Below are positions 37,401 through 48,105 of a stretch of 64,000 bases of DNA, piece by piece (the stretch's first letter is position 1; every line of letters starts with the position of its first letter). The translations under genes were made by a program, and so were the position numbers. The notes under the pieces were generated by a model that saw nothing but the letters and a program-made list of their open reading frames with translations, ran no database searches and was not told where the DNA came from. The stretch is from Apiotrichum sp. Y4204 (taxonomy: Eukaryota; Basidiomycota; Tremellomycetes; Trichosporonales; Trichosporonaceae), in the NCBI GenBank assembly GCA_025531455.1, contig JAMYHL010000014.1, positions 1 through 64,000 of the forward strand. The letters run 5' to 3'.

Positions 37401-40257
37401 GTGGCTTGAGAACAAAAAGCATATTCCTCAAAGGTACAACCGTGCCCGGAATTGGTGCGCGTCGGATGTGTCAACTCATGAGCCACAGAAGCTTCGACGA
37501 CGAATGGCCTCATCTGCCGAGAACTTTCGATGGCAGTGGCCGAATCTTGGCAGCGGGTATCATCGACATTGGCGAGTTTCAGTAATGGCCGGAGAATAAT
37601 GGGACTTGACCCATGCAAGCCTGTTTGCTAAGTTGCTAAGGCTTGATCTGGGTCGACGTAGTCTGCAGTTCAGCGCAGATAGCTGGCACCTCCAGGTGAC
37701 CAACGGCATTCTTAGTACCCAAGATAATTTCTCTCTTAGTTTTGAAAGATCTACTAGTTCAACTCCGCCACTGCCAAGTTTGTCTCTGACATGACACAAC
37801 ACACCCATTGACACTCTGGCTCGATAATAACCACCGGCAGCAGGAACAGCCACGGAATCCAGCAAACAAGCAAGTCAGGCAAGCCGAGTGATGCACGGCC
37901 CGAAACCTTGTGTAAATCCACGCTTCCAGTTCCATCTCGGCCATCTCGCCGTTCCGGCAGCCGGATCAGACTGTACGTGGGGTTTCCATCCGGAAGGAAT
38001 CCGGACCGACGCGACTCGGATCGCGGCGTTGAATTGTCGCAGAGGGCGGCGTTCTTTCTGGGCCCAGCTCCTGCAGACAATGTTGAGGAACGCTCAGGAA
38101 CAATGCTTCCGTGCGCCGCTGCCACGGCCGCCGCCGCCGCCACCGCCACCACCGCCCTCCGAAGCTGAATTGCCAGACCGCGAGACACGGCGCCGTCGTG
38201 AAATGGATCGCGGATCCGGAGCTGCGTAAATTAGTATGCTACCCACGCGGCTGTCGTGCCGGGCATCCTTGATTCTTCAGACTGGGGTAACAACCACGGG
38301 CCGTCGCGAAACGGTGGGGAACAAGAAGAAGTATATTTGATCGGACTCGGAGTGGATTCCATCGATACCTTCATGGGATGCCAAAATAGACGTCGCGACG
38401 GGCCGTTTGCTGCTCGCTGCCCGCTTGTCATCACTCCGAAGGCATGGATCGGTTTCCTCTGATCCGATACTTGAAGGAAGATTACAGACGCCCCACAGCG
38501 TTTGATCCATGAGTGGTCAACGTCACATATCGACCCTCAGACTCTCATGAATCATCGAAATGTTGCATGCCACCTTTCCTCAGTCAATGGTCCACGCGTC
38601 GCATCATCAAGCGTGACCCGACGGCCGACGTGGCCCATGACAGATGAGGGACATCATCAGCTCGTCACATATCCGATTACCCAAATAGGTTCTGTTGGTG
38701 CAATATGGCAGGTGCACTCCGGTTACTCGCCATGGACAGGAGCCGTTATCAGCCATGGGTCCGGTTACTCAAAACAGAGCATGAATCTTATCAGTAGTCG
38801 TACTGTACGTCGTGGTCCTGCATTGTATCCACCCAGACCTTCGTTGTACCCACTGGGCCTCTACCCACGCGGAGCATTGCCAAGAAAGCTAAGGCTCGAA
38901 ATGCCCGTAACCGCGTCGCATCATCCTTCTCTGACATTCGTTGAGGTCAGTGCAGGGAATGTGACGCGTAGGTCAGCGATAGCGAGTCTCGAACTAGGAA
39001 CGGCAAGCACAGCTACAGGTAAACGGCCTTGAGAATAAGCCTGCGGCCTGGGTTCGTTACCCTATCGCCAAGGACTGCTCACGATAATGGCGCTGATCTA
39101 ATCGTCAGGATTCAGTAAGGAGGTCAGCGACGAGAAGGAGTGACATGGGCAGTGTATGGTGAAAAGAATGAGAACAAGGTGATGAAGTGATGGAGTGTGT
39201 TGAGTTGGAGACTGAGAGCGAACGGTTCATGGTACGGTTGTTGATTATCCAGCTGGAACCCACCTCCGCCGCTGGGACGCGATAGAACGCCAACAACCGC
39301 GCCACCCAATGCGACTGACAAATTCGAGTAAAAGCTTGGCGGAATCTCAAATGATGCAGGTGGCAATTACATCATCAATAATCTCGTACCTGTCGAATTC
39401 CTAATCAATCTCGACCCTGTCCTTACTCCTTTGCCCATCTCTTAATAGGTTGGCAGATAACAGGCCTAATGCTTATTATCGCCGTTTCATGACCACGTGC
39501 GACTTTGCTAATTAGCTATCATATGACCGTCATATGGCCACTATTTGCCATCAAGCATCAAGTTGTAATGGGCATTTGAATGGAAAACGCAAAGCGTGGC
39601 CTGTGGAGGGATGGTTCGGGGGAAGAGCAAGGAACCAGTCATGACCAGTCACGAGCTCAGGAGAGGAGAGGAGCCTCCAAAGACGCGCCGCGCACAGGGG
39701 TGTGGATTGTATGGATTGTAGAGAGGTGCTTGCTGGTGCTCACTGACGACGACGACATCATTAAGCATTAGGCATCATCACCACCACCACAACCACTCGG
39801 CCGCACCCCCACAATCTCAACGACAACCTACAACATCTTCACAAGTATCACCACCACCATCTCCGCGTATATCATCGCCCAACACACACTCACACGGCTC
39901 AGTGGGAACACAGCAATCTCCCAGTGTGTCACAACGAGATCCGCTTGAAGCGACACACAGACATACCTCCACCTGATTGAACGTCCATCGCTCGCCACAC
40001 GTTCGCCCTCACTCGCCCCTCTCGCCCTCGCTTCCTCCATCACTCGCTCGGTGTCGTTGCGCGTATCCTTCGTCCTTTGCCTTGCGCCACGATTTCTCGC
40101 ACTTCCATTATCTCCGAACTCGCCATCGTTGACAGCGTCCCTTGCTCGGCCCACACACAATCAACTCCACTACCACGCAACTCTGCTCAACGATAGACTT
40201 CATCTCGCCCACCACGGACGCCGACTGGCGCGTGGGCACCGCACCACCTGAAGCGTC
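34413..40257. other. 5.8-kb ORF-poor intergenic region
   Basis: This is by far the longest gap in the window; the others are 52-696 bp, apart from the 833-bp left edge. I could not build a spliced gene on either strand. Open frames reach about 200 codons (for example 34773-35405 + and 36583-37179 -) but look compositionally random and lack neighbouring exons. Visible items are a TATAAAA at 34546-34552 facing right, a CCG/CCA microsatellite at about 38124-38157, an inverted repeat with arms at 38975-38982 and 39062-39069, and a CACGTG box at 39494-39499. The last about 480 bp, C/A-rich, look like the kinase 5' leader. It may be a long regulatory region, a non-coding RNA locus or a gene relic. 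Confidence 0.5.
34546..34552 (+). promoter_or_regulatory. TATA-like box facing the ORF-poor region
   Basis: TATAAAA reads on the + strand, 134 bp beyond the start codon of the acyltransferase gene, which runs the other way. If functional it would drive transcription into the gap rather than into that gene. Single-motif evidence only. Confidence 0.3.
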
Positions 40258-43200
40258 ATGGCATCCGCTGCCGCGCTGTCCGTCCGGCAGAACCATTCGT
40301 ACTCCTCCAACCTCGCCAATACAAAGCAGGCGCAGGTAGGTGCTCGAGAGGAGACTCCAGGAGGACGATCAGACACTCACGCCCACTTTAGCTGGCAAAT
40401 GCATATCAGCAGCTCGCGAATGAACTTGCCAGTGATCAGATAAAGGTTGTTGGCACCTACACACTCGGAAAAGTCATCGGGGAAGGTGAGTCTGGAATGG
40501 CCAACGTGTCCGGCCGGTGTGCGAGGCCGACAGTGCGTCACTTGTCCGAGCAGGCCAAGGAATGCCACACTCGCCTGCACTGCAGAATACTCATGTACAG
40601 GGACGTTTGGTTCGGTCCACATTGCATCGCATCGACTGACCGGAACGCGGTGTGCGATCAAGAAGATCCCAAAGAGCGCGACACCGCAACTGACACGAGA
40701 GATCCACCATCATCGAAAGCTACACCACCCGCACATTGTTCACCTGCACGAGATTATTGCAACAGAGTCACACATTTGGCTTGTGTCTGAACTATGCTCT
40801 GGCGGTGAGCTTTTCGACTATCTTGTGGAACGTGGACGCATCCTGGAAGGCGAGGCGCGGCGTTTGTTTGGCGAGCTTTGCACAGCTGTCGGGTATCTCC
40901 ACAAGCAGGGGACTGTCCACCGAGACCTCAAGCTCGAGAATGTTTTGCTTGATGGGGAGCTCAAGGTCAAGCTGGGTGACCTGGGGTTCGCCCGGGAATA
41001 TTCGAAGGGGAGAATGTGCGTGCCATCCTGTCAAACTCCACTGACGATTCTCAGGATGGAAACGTTCTGCGGTACCACCGGTGAGCTTGCTGACCATTGC
41101 TCGGCTCGTCCACAGCACTGACCTATCCAAGGGTATGCTTCTCCAGAAATGCTTGCGTGCAAAAAGTACCTAGGCGTCGAGACAGATATCTGGTCCTTGG
41201 GCATCATTCTCTACACTCTACTATGTGGAGGTCTTCCGTTCGACCACGATGATGAGCGCGTCATGAAGGACTTGATCCTGAAGGGAGTGTACGAAGAACC
41301 CGACTGGCTGACTGAAGGTAAGGTGTATCGTGTCATTAACTGCTGACAGTGTGCAGAAGCGCGCTCTCTCATTCGCGGCATGTTGAAACGGGATCCTGAA
41401 GAGCGACTGACCATGGACGGAATTCTCAATCATCCGTGGTTTAAGATGGTCCTGTACGACAACATTCACGATGCCACGAGTACGGACAATCCGCGCGCCG
41501 TTCCCTCCGTGCCTCAGTCGCCGCTGCCTGGTGCCAGCACCGAGTCGATGCCCAACAAGCTCCTCCCCTCTTCCGCGTCCGCAACTTCATTCCCCTTCTC
41601 TCCCCGCAGCGCTCGTCCGTCAATGTCGCTCGAGACACGTCCCCGTGATCCAGAGTCCGAGCCCTCAGAGACATCCTTCGAGTTTACAGATTCCATGATA
41701 AAATCCACTTCCGGAGACACTTCCCCCACAACGGCTGAAAACGACGATGAGCCGGACCCAAAAGCCAGGGATCACAGTGGAGAGTACAGTCATACAGAAC
41801 TTGCACTCGAACTTGCCCATCACAATACGAGTCAATCAACCATCAAGAACATGGGCTCTGTCGGTTCGGCTGAAGGGGCAGCCGCTTTGCGGGCGCGGCT
41901 CGCGAAGCGTGCCAGCCTCGAAGCTCAGTTGGAGGATGATGAGTGCACTTCAAGCCAAGGAACGACAAGTCGAGCCGACAAGAGGTTAAGTTCCTCAAGT
42001 CTGACTGTCATCGACGAACATTCCGTTCCGCTGCCTGTCGCCGACCACTCCCGCACACCTGTCCGCACCAAGCGACGCTCTCTTTCGTCTCAAATTCCGC
42101 TCGAGAGGCGCCTATCACACCAGAGCACTTCCAGTCAATGGCAAACATTCTTCCCCGAGGACTACCACGGTCTGATGAACGCTGAGCGCCCTCCGTTATT
42201 CTCCACCCCGTCTGAGAAAACGCTTCTCAATCGGTTATCCGATTTGGGCTTTGATACGGGTCAGCTCGTGCATTCCGTTATGCACGACGCCTGCGACACG
42301 AGCGCTGCCATGTGGTGGATTCTTCGTTTAAAGCAGATGGAGCGTGGCGAAACCGATGACGCCGTCCAGGCTCGCCAGGCCTCAGCAGCACGCAGGAGGG
42401 AGCGTGCTCAGCGGAGAGCAAGAGAGAAGCTGGAGAAACGCAGTGGATCGGCTACACCAGACGTGAATGTGCATATCCCAAAGGATGAACCGACAATCGA
42501 TTCCTCTGAGACGGCATCGCGACCAAAGACACCGGACGGGGTTTCTGTCACTTCAACCAGCACGCTTCATGTGCCAGGTTCGCAACGCGAGGCATTGGCC
42601 ACCGGACGATCGCCGCCGCTGTCTCCTCGCAATGAGCGACGCCCACTCTCTGGTACGAACGCCGATTTCTCGCCCTCGAAGGACAAGGATTCGATCGGCC
42701 GCAGTAAAGGTCGCTCCCCATCGATGAACATGTTGCAACGCGCAACTTCTGTGTTGGCTCTCGGCGTCAAGACACAACACAGAGACCACAGCAAAGAGGA
42801 CCGCTTAACACCTGAGCCCCAGGAGCCTACCCAGAAACGTGGCGATTCGCCGACAAAGCACTCTAAGCTCACTCTGCCAAAGATGTTGAAGCACGAGGGT
42901 GACTCGTCTCTCGCGGCCGCGATTCCGCATTCCCGCTCAGCCGAGCCATCACCATCAAGAGAACCTCTCGCGACCACACCACCGCAAGGTGATGGCATGG
43001 AAAAGGGGCCCAAAAAGGACAGCTTTTGGACAACGTTTCGCCACTTGTTTAATGAGGATAGGCGACGAAACAAGAAACAGAACATGGCTCCGCTTGCCAA
43101 AACAACGGCAGTGATCCCTACTCGCGCGACCGGGATGCGCGGAACCGGAATGAGTCGCACGAGCCAGCCAAGCTCATCACGGAGGACATCATTTGACGGA

Positions 43201-44199
43201 CGGCCAATGTACTCGCACCGGAGCAGCAGTGTCAACTCTCGTCGCAGTTCGATTGCATCCAATCACGTCGCCGAGTTCACCATCAACTTCCATGACGTCG
43301 GACTGAATAGCAATCTTCATCGTCGCATAAGCAGTCGCAGCCAAGATGGAACCCAAACACCGACGAGCGATAGGGACAAGGATTCCCGTCCTGGAAGTTC
43401 AAACTCATTCCGTCATCCCATCAGCCGCCGCTCCTCCGTCCGCTCCCAAGCCATGTCCGACTGTTCTGGCAGATTGCGAAACGGCCCACCGGCATCGCCC
43501 TTACATGATTACCATCGTCGCTCTGCTTCCGGATCAGCATCAACTCGGGTCCGTCACATCAAAGTGATTCATGAAGCCAAGGCGTTACGCCCGTCATCTG
43601 TTGCCTCGTCAATAAGGTCCAACGCGTCATCACGAGCATCCTCCTTTGACCTGGCGAGGGATAGTGACTATGATACCGGGAGAGAGGACAACCTGTGGAG
43701 CCGTAGCTCGTCACAATTAAGTGAACGTGGCAGCTCACAGCCGGCGCTTCGTGGACATTCCCGATCCCGCTCATCGCCGCTCGCCCGTGGTCTTAAACCC
43801 GCTCTGCGAGATGTCTTCCAAAAGAAGACTGATGACGAATGGGAGAGCGAGGACGACGATGGACTTTTCGCTGGCGGTTTGGGGCAAGCGAAGAGCCAGC
43901 AATACAGCTCAAGCAGCAATGCGCGCGCTGCAGCGCATCCTGGCGCCTCTCCTGTTGCTTCAAGATTCAACTCGACAACCGTCACGCACGCCAGGTTCCC
44001 CCGCGGCGGCGATGACAAGGGTTCGTCCGGTGGGTCGTCTGGTGCAGCAAACGTTGGGCTCGGGATTGCAACCGGCAAGAAGACGGAGTCGCAGTCGAGT
44101 TCTAGTGGCTCGGGTAGGGACAGGGGCCGCCGTGGTGGCTTGCCTCCGGCACGCAACCAAGCTCCAGTCATTGAGGAAGAGGAGGAAGAAGAAGAATGA
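40258..44199 (+). CDS. CAMKL/KIN4-like serine/threonine protein kinase
   Basis: Six exons (40258-40335, 40392-40485, 40601-41015, 41055-41080, 41132-41317, 41357-44199) encode 1213 aa. The kinase domain spans about residues 46-295: glycine loop IGEGTFGSV, catalytic lysine in CAIKKI, HRDLKLEN catalytic loop, DLG in place of DFG (LGDLGFA), an activation segment METFCGTTGYASPE, and HPWF at its end. A UBA-like helical segment lies at about 551-590 (LLNRLSDLGFDTGQLVHS). The remaining tail is Ser/Arg/Pro-rich and disordered, with many potential phosphosites, ending in a run of Glu. Domain order (kinase then UBA-like) resembles MARK/KIN4-group kinases, which act in polarity, septation and spindle-position control. 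The exact orthologue is uncertain. Exon 4 is only 26 nt. Confidence 0.85.
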
Positions 44200-44895
44200 G
44201 GACAATGGCGATTTCAATGTTACCGGCCATTCCGACTGGACTTTCTGTTTCCCCATTTCGTCTCAATTGTCCTTTTCCAACAACCATTCTCTGGCGTCGT
44301 CATCTCTTGGCTGCGCTCATTTTGTGTCTATAGAATACATTCATTCGAAGGTAGGAGTGCGGAGCGTCGGACGTCGAACCGGAGGAAACAAGTCCCCGTA
44401 AGGAGAGCGCTCGCGGAGCGAATTTGCATGCCATATACACAAGTACAAACACACATGGTCCCAGGATATCTCATATAGCTAGCATGTTGTCTGATGCATT
44501 TTGCAGGCTGGTGCTGTGCGCAGCGTGAACAGGAACCATGAACAGAAACAGAGATGTACCAGTGAAATGTTTGGTTACATTACAAGATGAGAATTGTAAG
44601 AGGAATGCAAATGGGAAAGGAGAGAATGCTAATGGCCCGGTAATGTCTGTGATGTGATTCTATTGCGAACGCTTCTAACAAGGACTGTCGTCGCCTGCAA
44701 GAATGTGATGATGTTGAATGGAGAAATTGGAAACTAATGCACAAGTGTCTGTACGATGCGAGAAATGATGGGACATGCTGTTGGTGGAAATGCGGTTTCG
44801 TGGAATGTGCAGGAAGCGAGCGATCCTGATGGATAAACGGATGCGAAGTGTGAGAACTGTATGTTGATGCTCGGTGACTGTATAACGAGCGGCGA
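44200..44895. other. Convergent 3' region kinase / ankyrin gene
   Basis: A 696-bp region between convergent stop codons. It is AT-richer than the flanks (about 44420-44760), as expected for two 3' UTRs and poly(A) sites. No gene is recognised; the minus-strand frame 44580-44978 overlaps the end of the ankyrin gene and looks like a shadow. Confidence 0.4.
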
Positions 44896-46396
44896 CTAGC
44901 TGTAGCGACGTCGTTTCCTGTCGCTGCCCAACGCCATGATGTCGCCCAGCGATGGCATGGCACCTTTTTCGTGCACAAAGTACTCGACGATTTCGGGTGT
45001 ACCGTGTGTGAGGGCGTGCTGAACGTGGGCGGGCAGAATTGTAACCCTGTCGGTCACCCTCCGTCGTTTTCCAGCTGGCGACGCCGCGTCCTTATCAAAT
45101 GGCTCGACAAGGAGCTTGACCATGCGCAGATCCTTCTTCTCGATGGCGGCAGTAAGGGCAAACGCTTCTTTGCGGTTGGGGTCGGCGCCACGGCGAAGCA
45201 GGAACTCGACAAGATCATAGTTCTGGTTGATGACGCTGCGTGCGAGCGGGTAGTGTCCCTGGATCTTGAGGTTGAAGTCCCAGTTCTTGAAGAGCCAGCG
45301 GATGAGTGGGTGGATGACTTCGGCCCCCGAAGCCGGTTTCGGACGGAAGATTCGACGAGGCAGCTGTGTCACCTCCAGAGGAGGGGCGGTGGTGCGCGGC
45401 CGACTTGGAGTTGAGGGTGTAGTTGGGGAACCGTCAGAAGTCGTTGGGGAACGCGAAAAGCGAACAAACCCGCGCTTTTGGTCCCACAAACGGATGATCT
45501 CCTCCGCGACAGGGAGCGTCACAATAGGTCGCTTGAGCGCAATCGTCAGAACTGAACGATAGCTGCTGTCACGGTATTGGTGCAACATGTACCGCGCGAT
45601 GTATGTTGGGGACGCGTGCGTGAGCGAATTGTGCAAATACCGCGATACATGGGGGAAACCGGGGTTGTCGGACAACATGTGGATGTACTGGATGAGCTGC
45701 AGATGTCAGTAAGTTATATCCACCGCAACGCAAGTGGGCAAAGGGTCTCAAGTCAAACGGAGCTCAGGAGAGAAGACGAAAGGTGGGGTTGGGGACAAGT
45801 GTTGTATGTCCGTGCACCAGGGTGCACTTCGTGTTTGTTGATCACCCTTGGACAGTGTTTGAGTCTCCTAAACACCAGACCATTGTCACCAACAAAGTTT
45901 ACAGGCACAATGTAACCCCCCGATGTTTACTGTCCCACACAGAACACAAAGTGAGACTTACCTCGATGGGCAGATCGCCCAGTCCAACAATGTGCCTTCC
46001 CTGCTCGGTGGTTTCAGCTGCCAGTGGCACCTCCTTTGGACACTGAAGGGCCTCATCAGTGTCCACAGCAGCGTCGCCCGCCGCTTCGACCTCAACTGGC
46101 GGAGTCCACGCTGCCGCTGCGGCTATTCGTGCCATGACGCTTTCGACTGATACTTTGCGCTTGTGTTCCCGAGCAGGCGAGTTGAGAAGCGACAGACCAC
46201 GCGCACGTCCTCTCCGCGGTGTCGAAAATGGTGGGGAGAGTACACCTTCCGGCCGCAAGTTGCTCGCGACACGCTTCGTAGTCGGTGTGTGGAACGGGCT
46301 GCCCAGCCCCGAGTCATATCCCGAGTTCATTGACAGGCCACTAGGGTGACCTAGGCCAAGATCGACCTCGACTCCCAAACCGCCGGCGGAGGGCAT
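44896..46396 (-). CDS. Ankyrin-repeat protein
   Basis: Two exons (46396-45962, 45696-44896) encode 411 aa. The first about 120 residues are polar and rich in Pro, Gly and Ser. The middle has short helical motifs (LPIELIQYIHML). The C-terminal half carries ankyrin-like repeats, clearest in NYDLVEFLLRRGADPNRKEA and DLRMVKLLVEPFDKDA. A basic tail ends the protein (KRRRYS). Ankyrin repeats bind other proteins; no enzymatic domain is seen and I do not recognise a named orthologue. The start is the first ATG in a frame closed upstream by a stop, so a further 5' exon cannot be excluded. It is divergent from the WBP4-like gene. Confidence 0.72.
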
Positions 46397-46883
46397 TGGT
46401 CGAGGGAAGCGGGCGCTGAGGGCGCGAAAGGGAGGAAGGGGTGCCAATCAGTGCAGGGGCAACACCGAATTGCCGACCATATGCGGGGTATGCGAAAGGC
46501 TCGCTGTTATAGCAAGACTTTTGACGTCCTCGGAGCGGTCGACGGGGGCGTGGGGTCTGACCGAGGCTGGCAGAGTGGGTGTTTGGGGAAGAACAGGAAA
46601 AAGGATGGAGATGTTTTGCTCCTTTGTCGTGTGCTTCTTCGATCTTCCCCTTTGCGTGCATGCGTGGGCAATGGATGCTGGACGGATGCAAGGATATACT
46701 GCACCCTGTGCATATTTGGTGGAATGGATAAAGTCACGTGATCCTTTCCCACAAATGGCCACAACGCCACCCGAACCAGACATTTCCGCAACCTGCGACA
46801 TGGTACATGACCATAGAGTGCAACAACAACAAGTCGTGCTTCGTATCCCTCAACAATCAACTCACGCGCGTCTCACTCTAGCA
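46397..46883. promoter_or_regulatory. Divergent promoter, ankyrin gene / WBP4-like, with TCACGTGA box
   Basis: A 487-bp divergent spacer containing TCACGTGA at 46734-46741, within GTCACGTGAT, 143 bp before the WBP4-like ATG. This is a Cbf1-like bHLH palindrome. No gene is seen. Confidence 0.5.
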
Positions 46884-48053
46884 ATGTCCGAGTACGTGTG
46901 GCTTTGCCGTGGGCGGAATCAACAGCAGCTAACATACTCGCAGATACTGGGTCTCGAAGAAGCAGTACTGGTGCAAGTACTGCAACATCTGGATTCGTGA
47001 TGACGCACCCGTAAGTCATGTCAGACGCAGGGTGGATGGTTTCGCTCACTAACGTCCAGTCACGGAGCTTGCACGAGAGCGGCTTGAAGCATCAAGGAAA
47101 CAAGGAACGATATATCCGTGAAATCTATCGCGGCGGCGAGCGCGCTAAGAGGGAAAAGGAGGCGAATGCGAAGGAGTTTGCGCGCATCGAGGCGGTTAGT
47201 TCTACCAAGAGGAATAGGTTGATCTTTGCCTGGGCAACTTTCGCTGACTGATGCATAGGCTGCCAAAGCTGCTCATGCCAAAGACACGGGAGTGTACGCC
47301 GGCCGGCCGGTATCTGGTGGCGCGTCGCCTGCTGCTGCGAGCTCATCGCGCACACGGCCAAAAGCCACGGGCGACAAATGGTCCAACTATTCCTCCGCGA
47401 CGCAGCTCGGATTCGACGACGAGGATACCAAACTGAGCAGCTACGAGATTGAGCAGATGGTCCGAGGGCGCGGGACACAGGTCGGCAAATGGGAGGAAGT
47501 CAAGGAACCGACACCGACTGCGAACGTCGTCTACGGGGAGGATGGTGTGCCGATGATGCCTCTTCCCCCGGCCGTTGACGAGGACAACCATGAGAACTTC
47601 AAATTCAGCCACAAGGACAAGCGTCCAATTCGAGACGTCTATGATGACGACGACTGGGACCCGAGCGTTCTGACCGGAATCAAGCTGAAGAGCAAGGAGC
47701 GGAAGCTTGGAGAGGGATCCACCGAGGCGGAAATGACGGGCAGTAAGGCCGGATGGGCTAAGGTTGGGGCCACGGGAGAGCAAACGGAAGGTGAAGTGAA
47801 GAGCCAAGTAAAAGCTGAGGGAGATGTAGAGGAGGTGAAGACGGAGAGCGACGTCAAAGTCGAGCCCAAGGATGGTGAGAGCGGGCAGAGCGGCGTGGCC
47901 ACCGATGCCCCCCTGAAGCCCTCGCCGTCAGTTGATGTGAAGCCCGACATCAAACCAGATGTGAAGCCCGACGTCAAAGCTGAGGCGCCAACGACAAGTG
48001 GTGGAAGCATGTTCAAGAAGCGCCGCCCGCCGCCGTCGAGTCGCAAGAAGTAG
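46884..48053 (+). CDS. WBP4/FBP21-like U1-type zinc-finger splicing protein
   Basis: Four exons (46884-46891, 46944-47010, 47060-47194, 47259-48053) encode 334 aa. The first coding exon is 8 nt. The N-terminus has a matrin/U1-C-type zinc finger: YWCKYCNIWI, then HESGLKHQGN, giving C-x2-C and H-x5-H. A basic coiled helix (YIREIYRGGERAKREKEAN) follows. Human FBP21/WBP4 has the same start plus WW domains and joins spliceosomal B complexes. WW domains are not visible here, as in some fungal homologues. The C-terminal third is charged, with short KPDIKPDVKPDVK repeats, and ends in a basic cluster (KKRRPPP). The stop is only 52 bp from the convergent SAS10 stop. Confidence 0.8.
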
Positions 48054-48105
48054 AGATGTGTGTTGTATAACAGTGCATGCAAATAGATGTCTATGTCCCT
48101 CCTGA

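Noticed and set aside
38124..38157. CCG/CCA repeat as a functional element
   Set aside because: A short imperfect microsatellite in non-coding DNA; nothing more can be supported.
38975..39069. tRNA gene (size, paired ends, TTCG loop)
   Set aside because: The T-stem next to TTCGTTA has only three pairs, there is no D-arm consensus, and no anticodon arm fits on either strand. Kept only as an inverted repeat.
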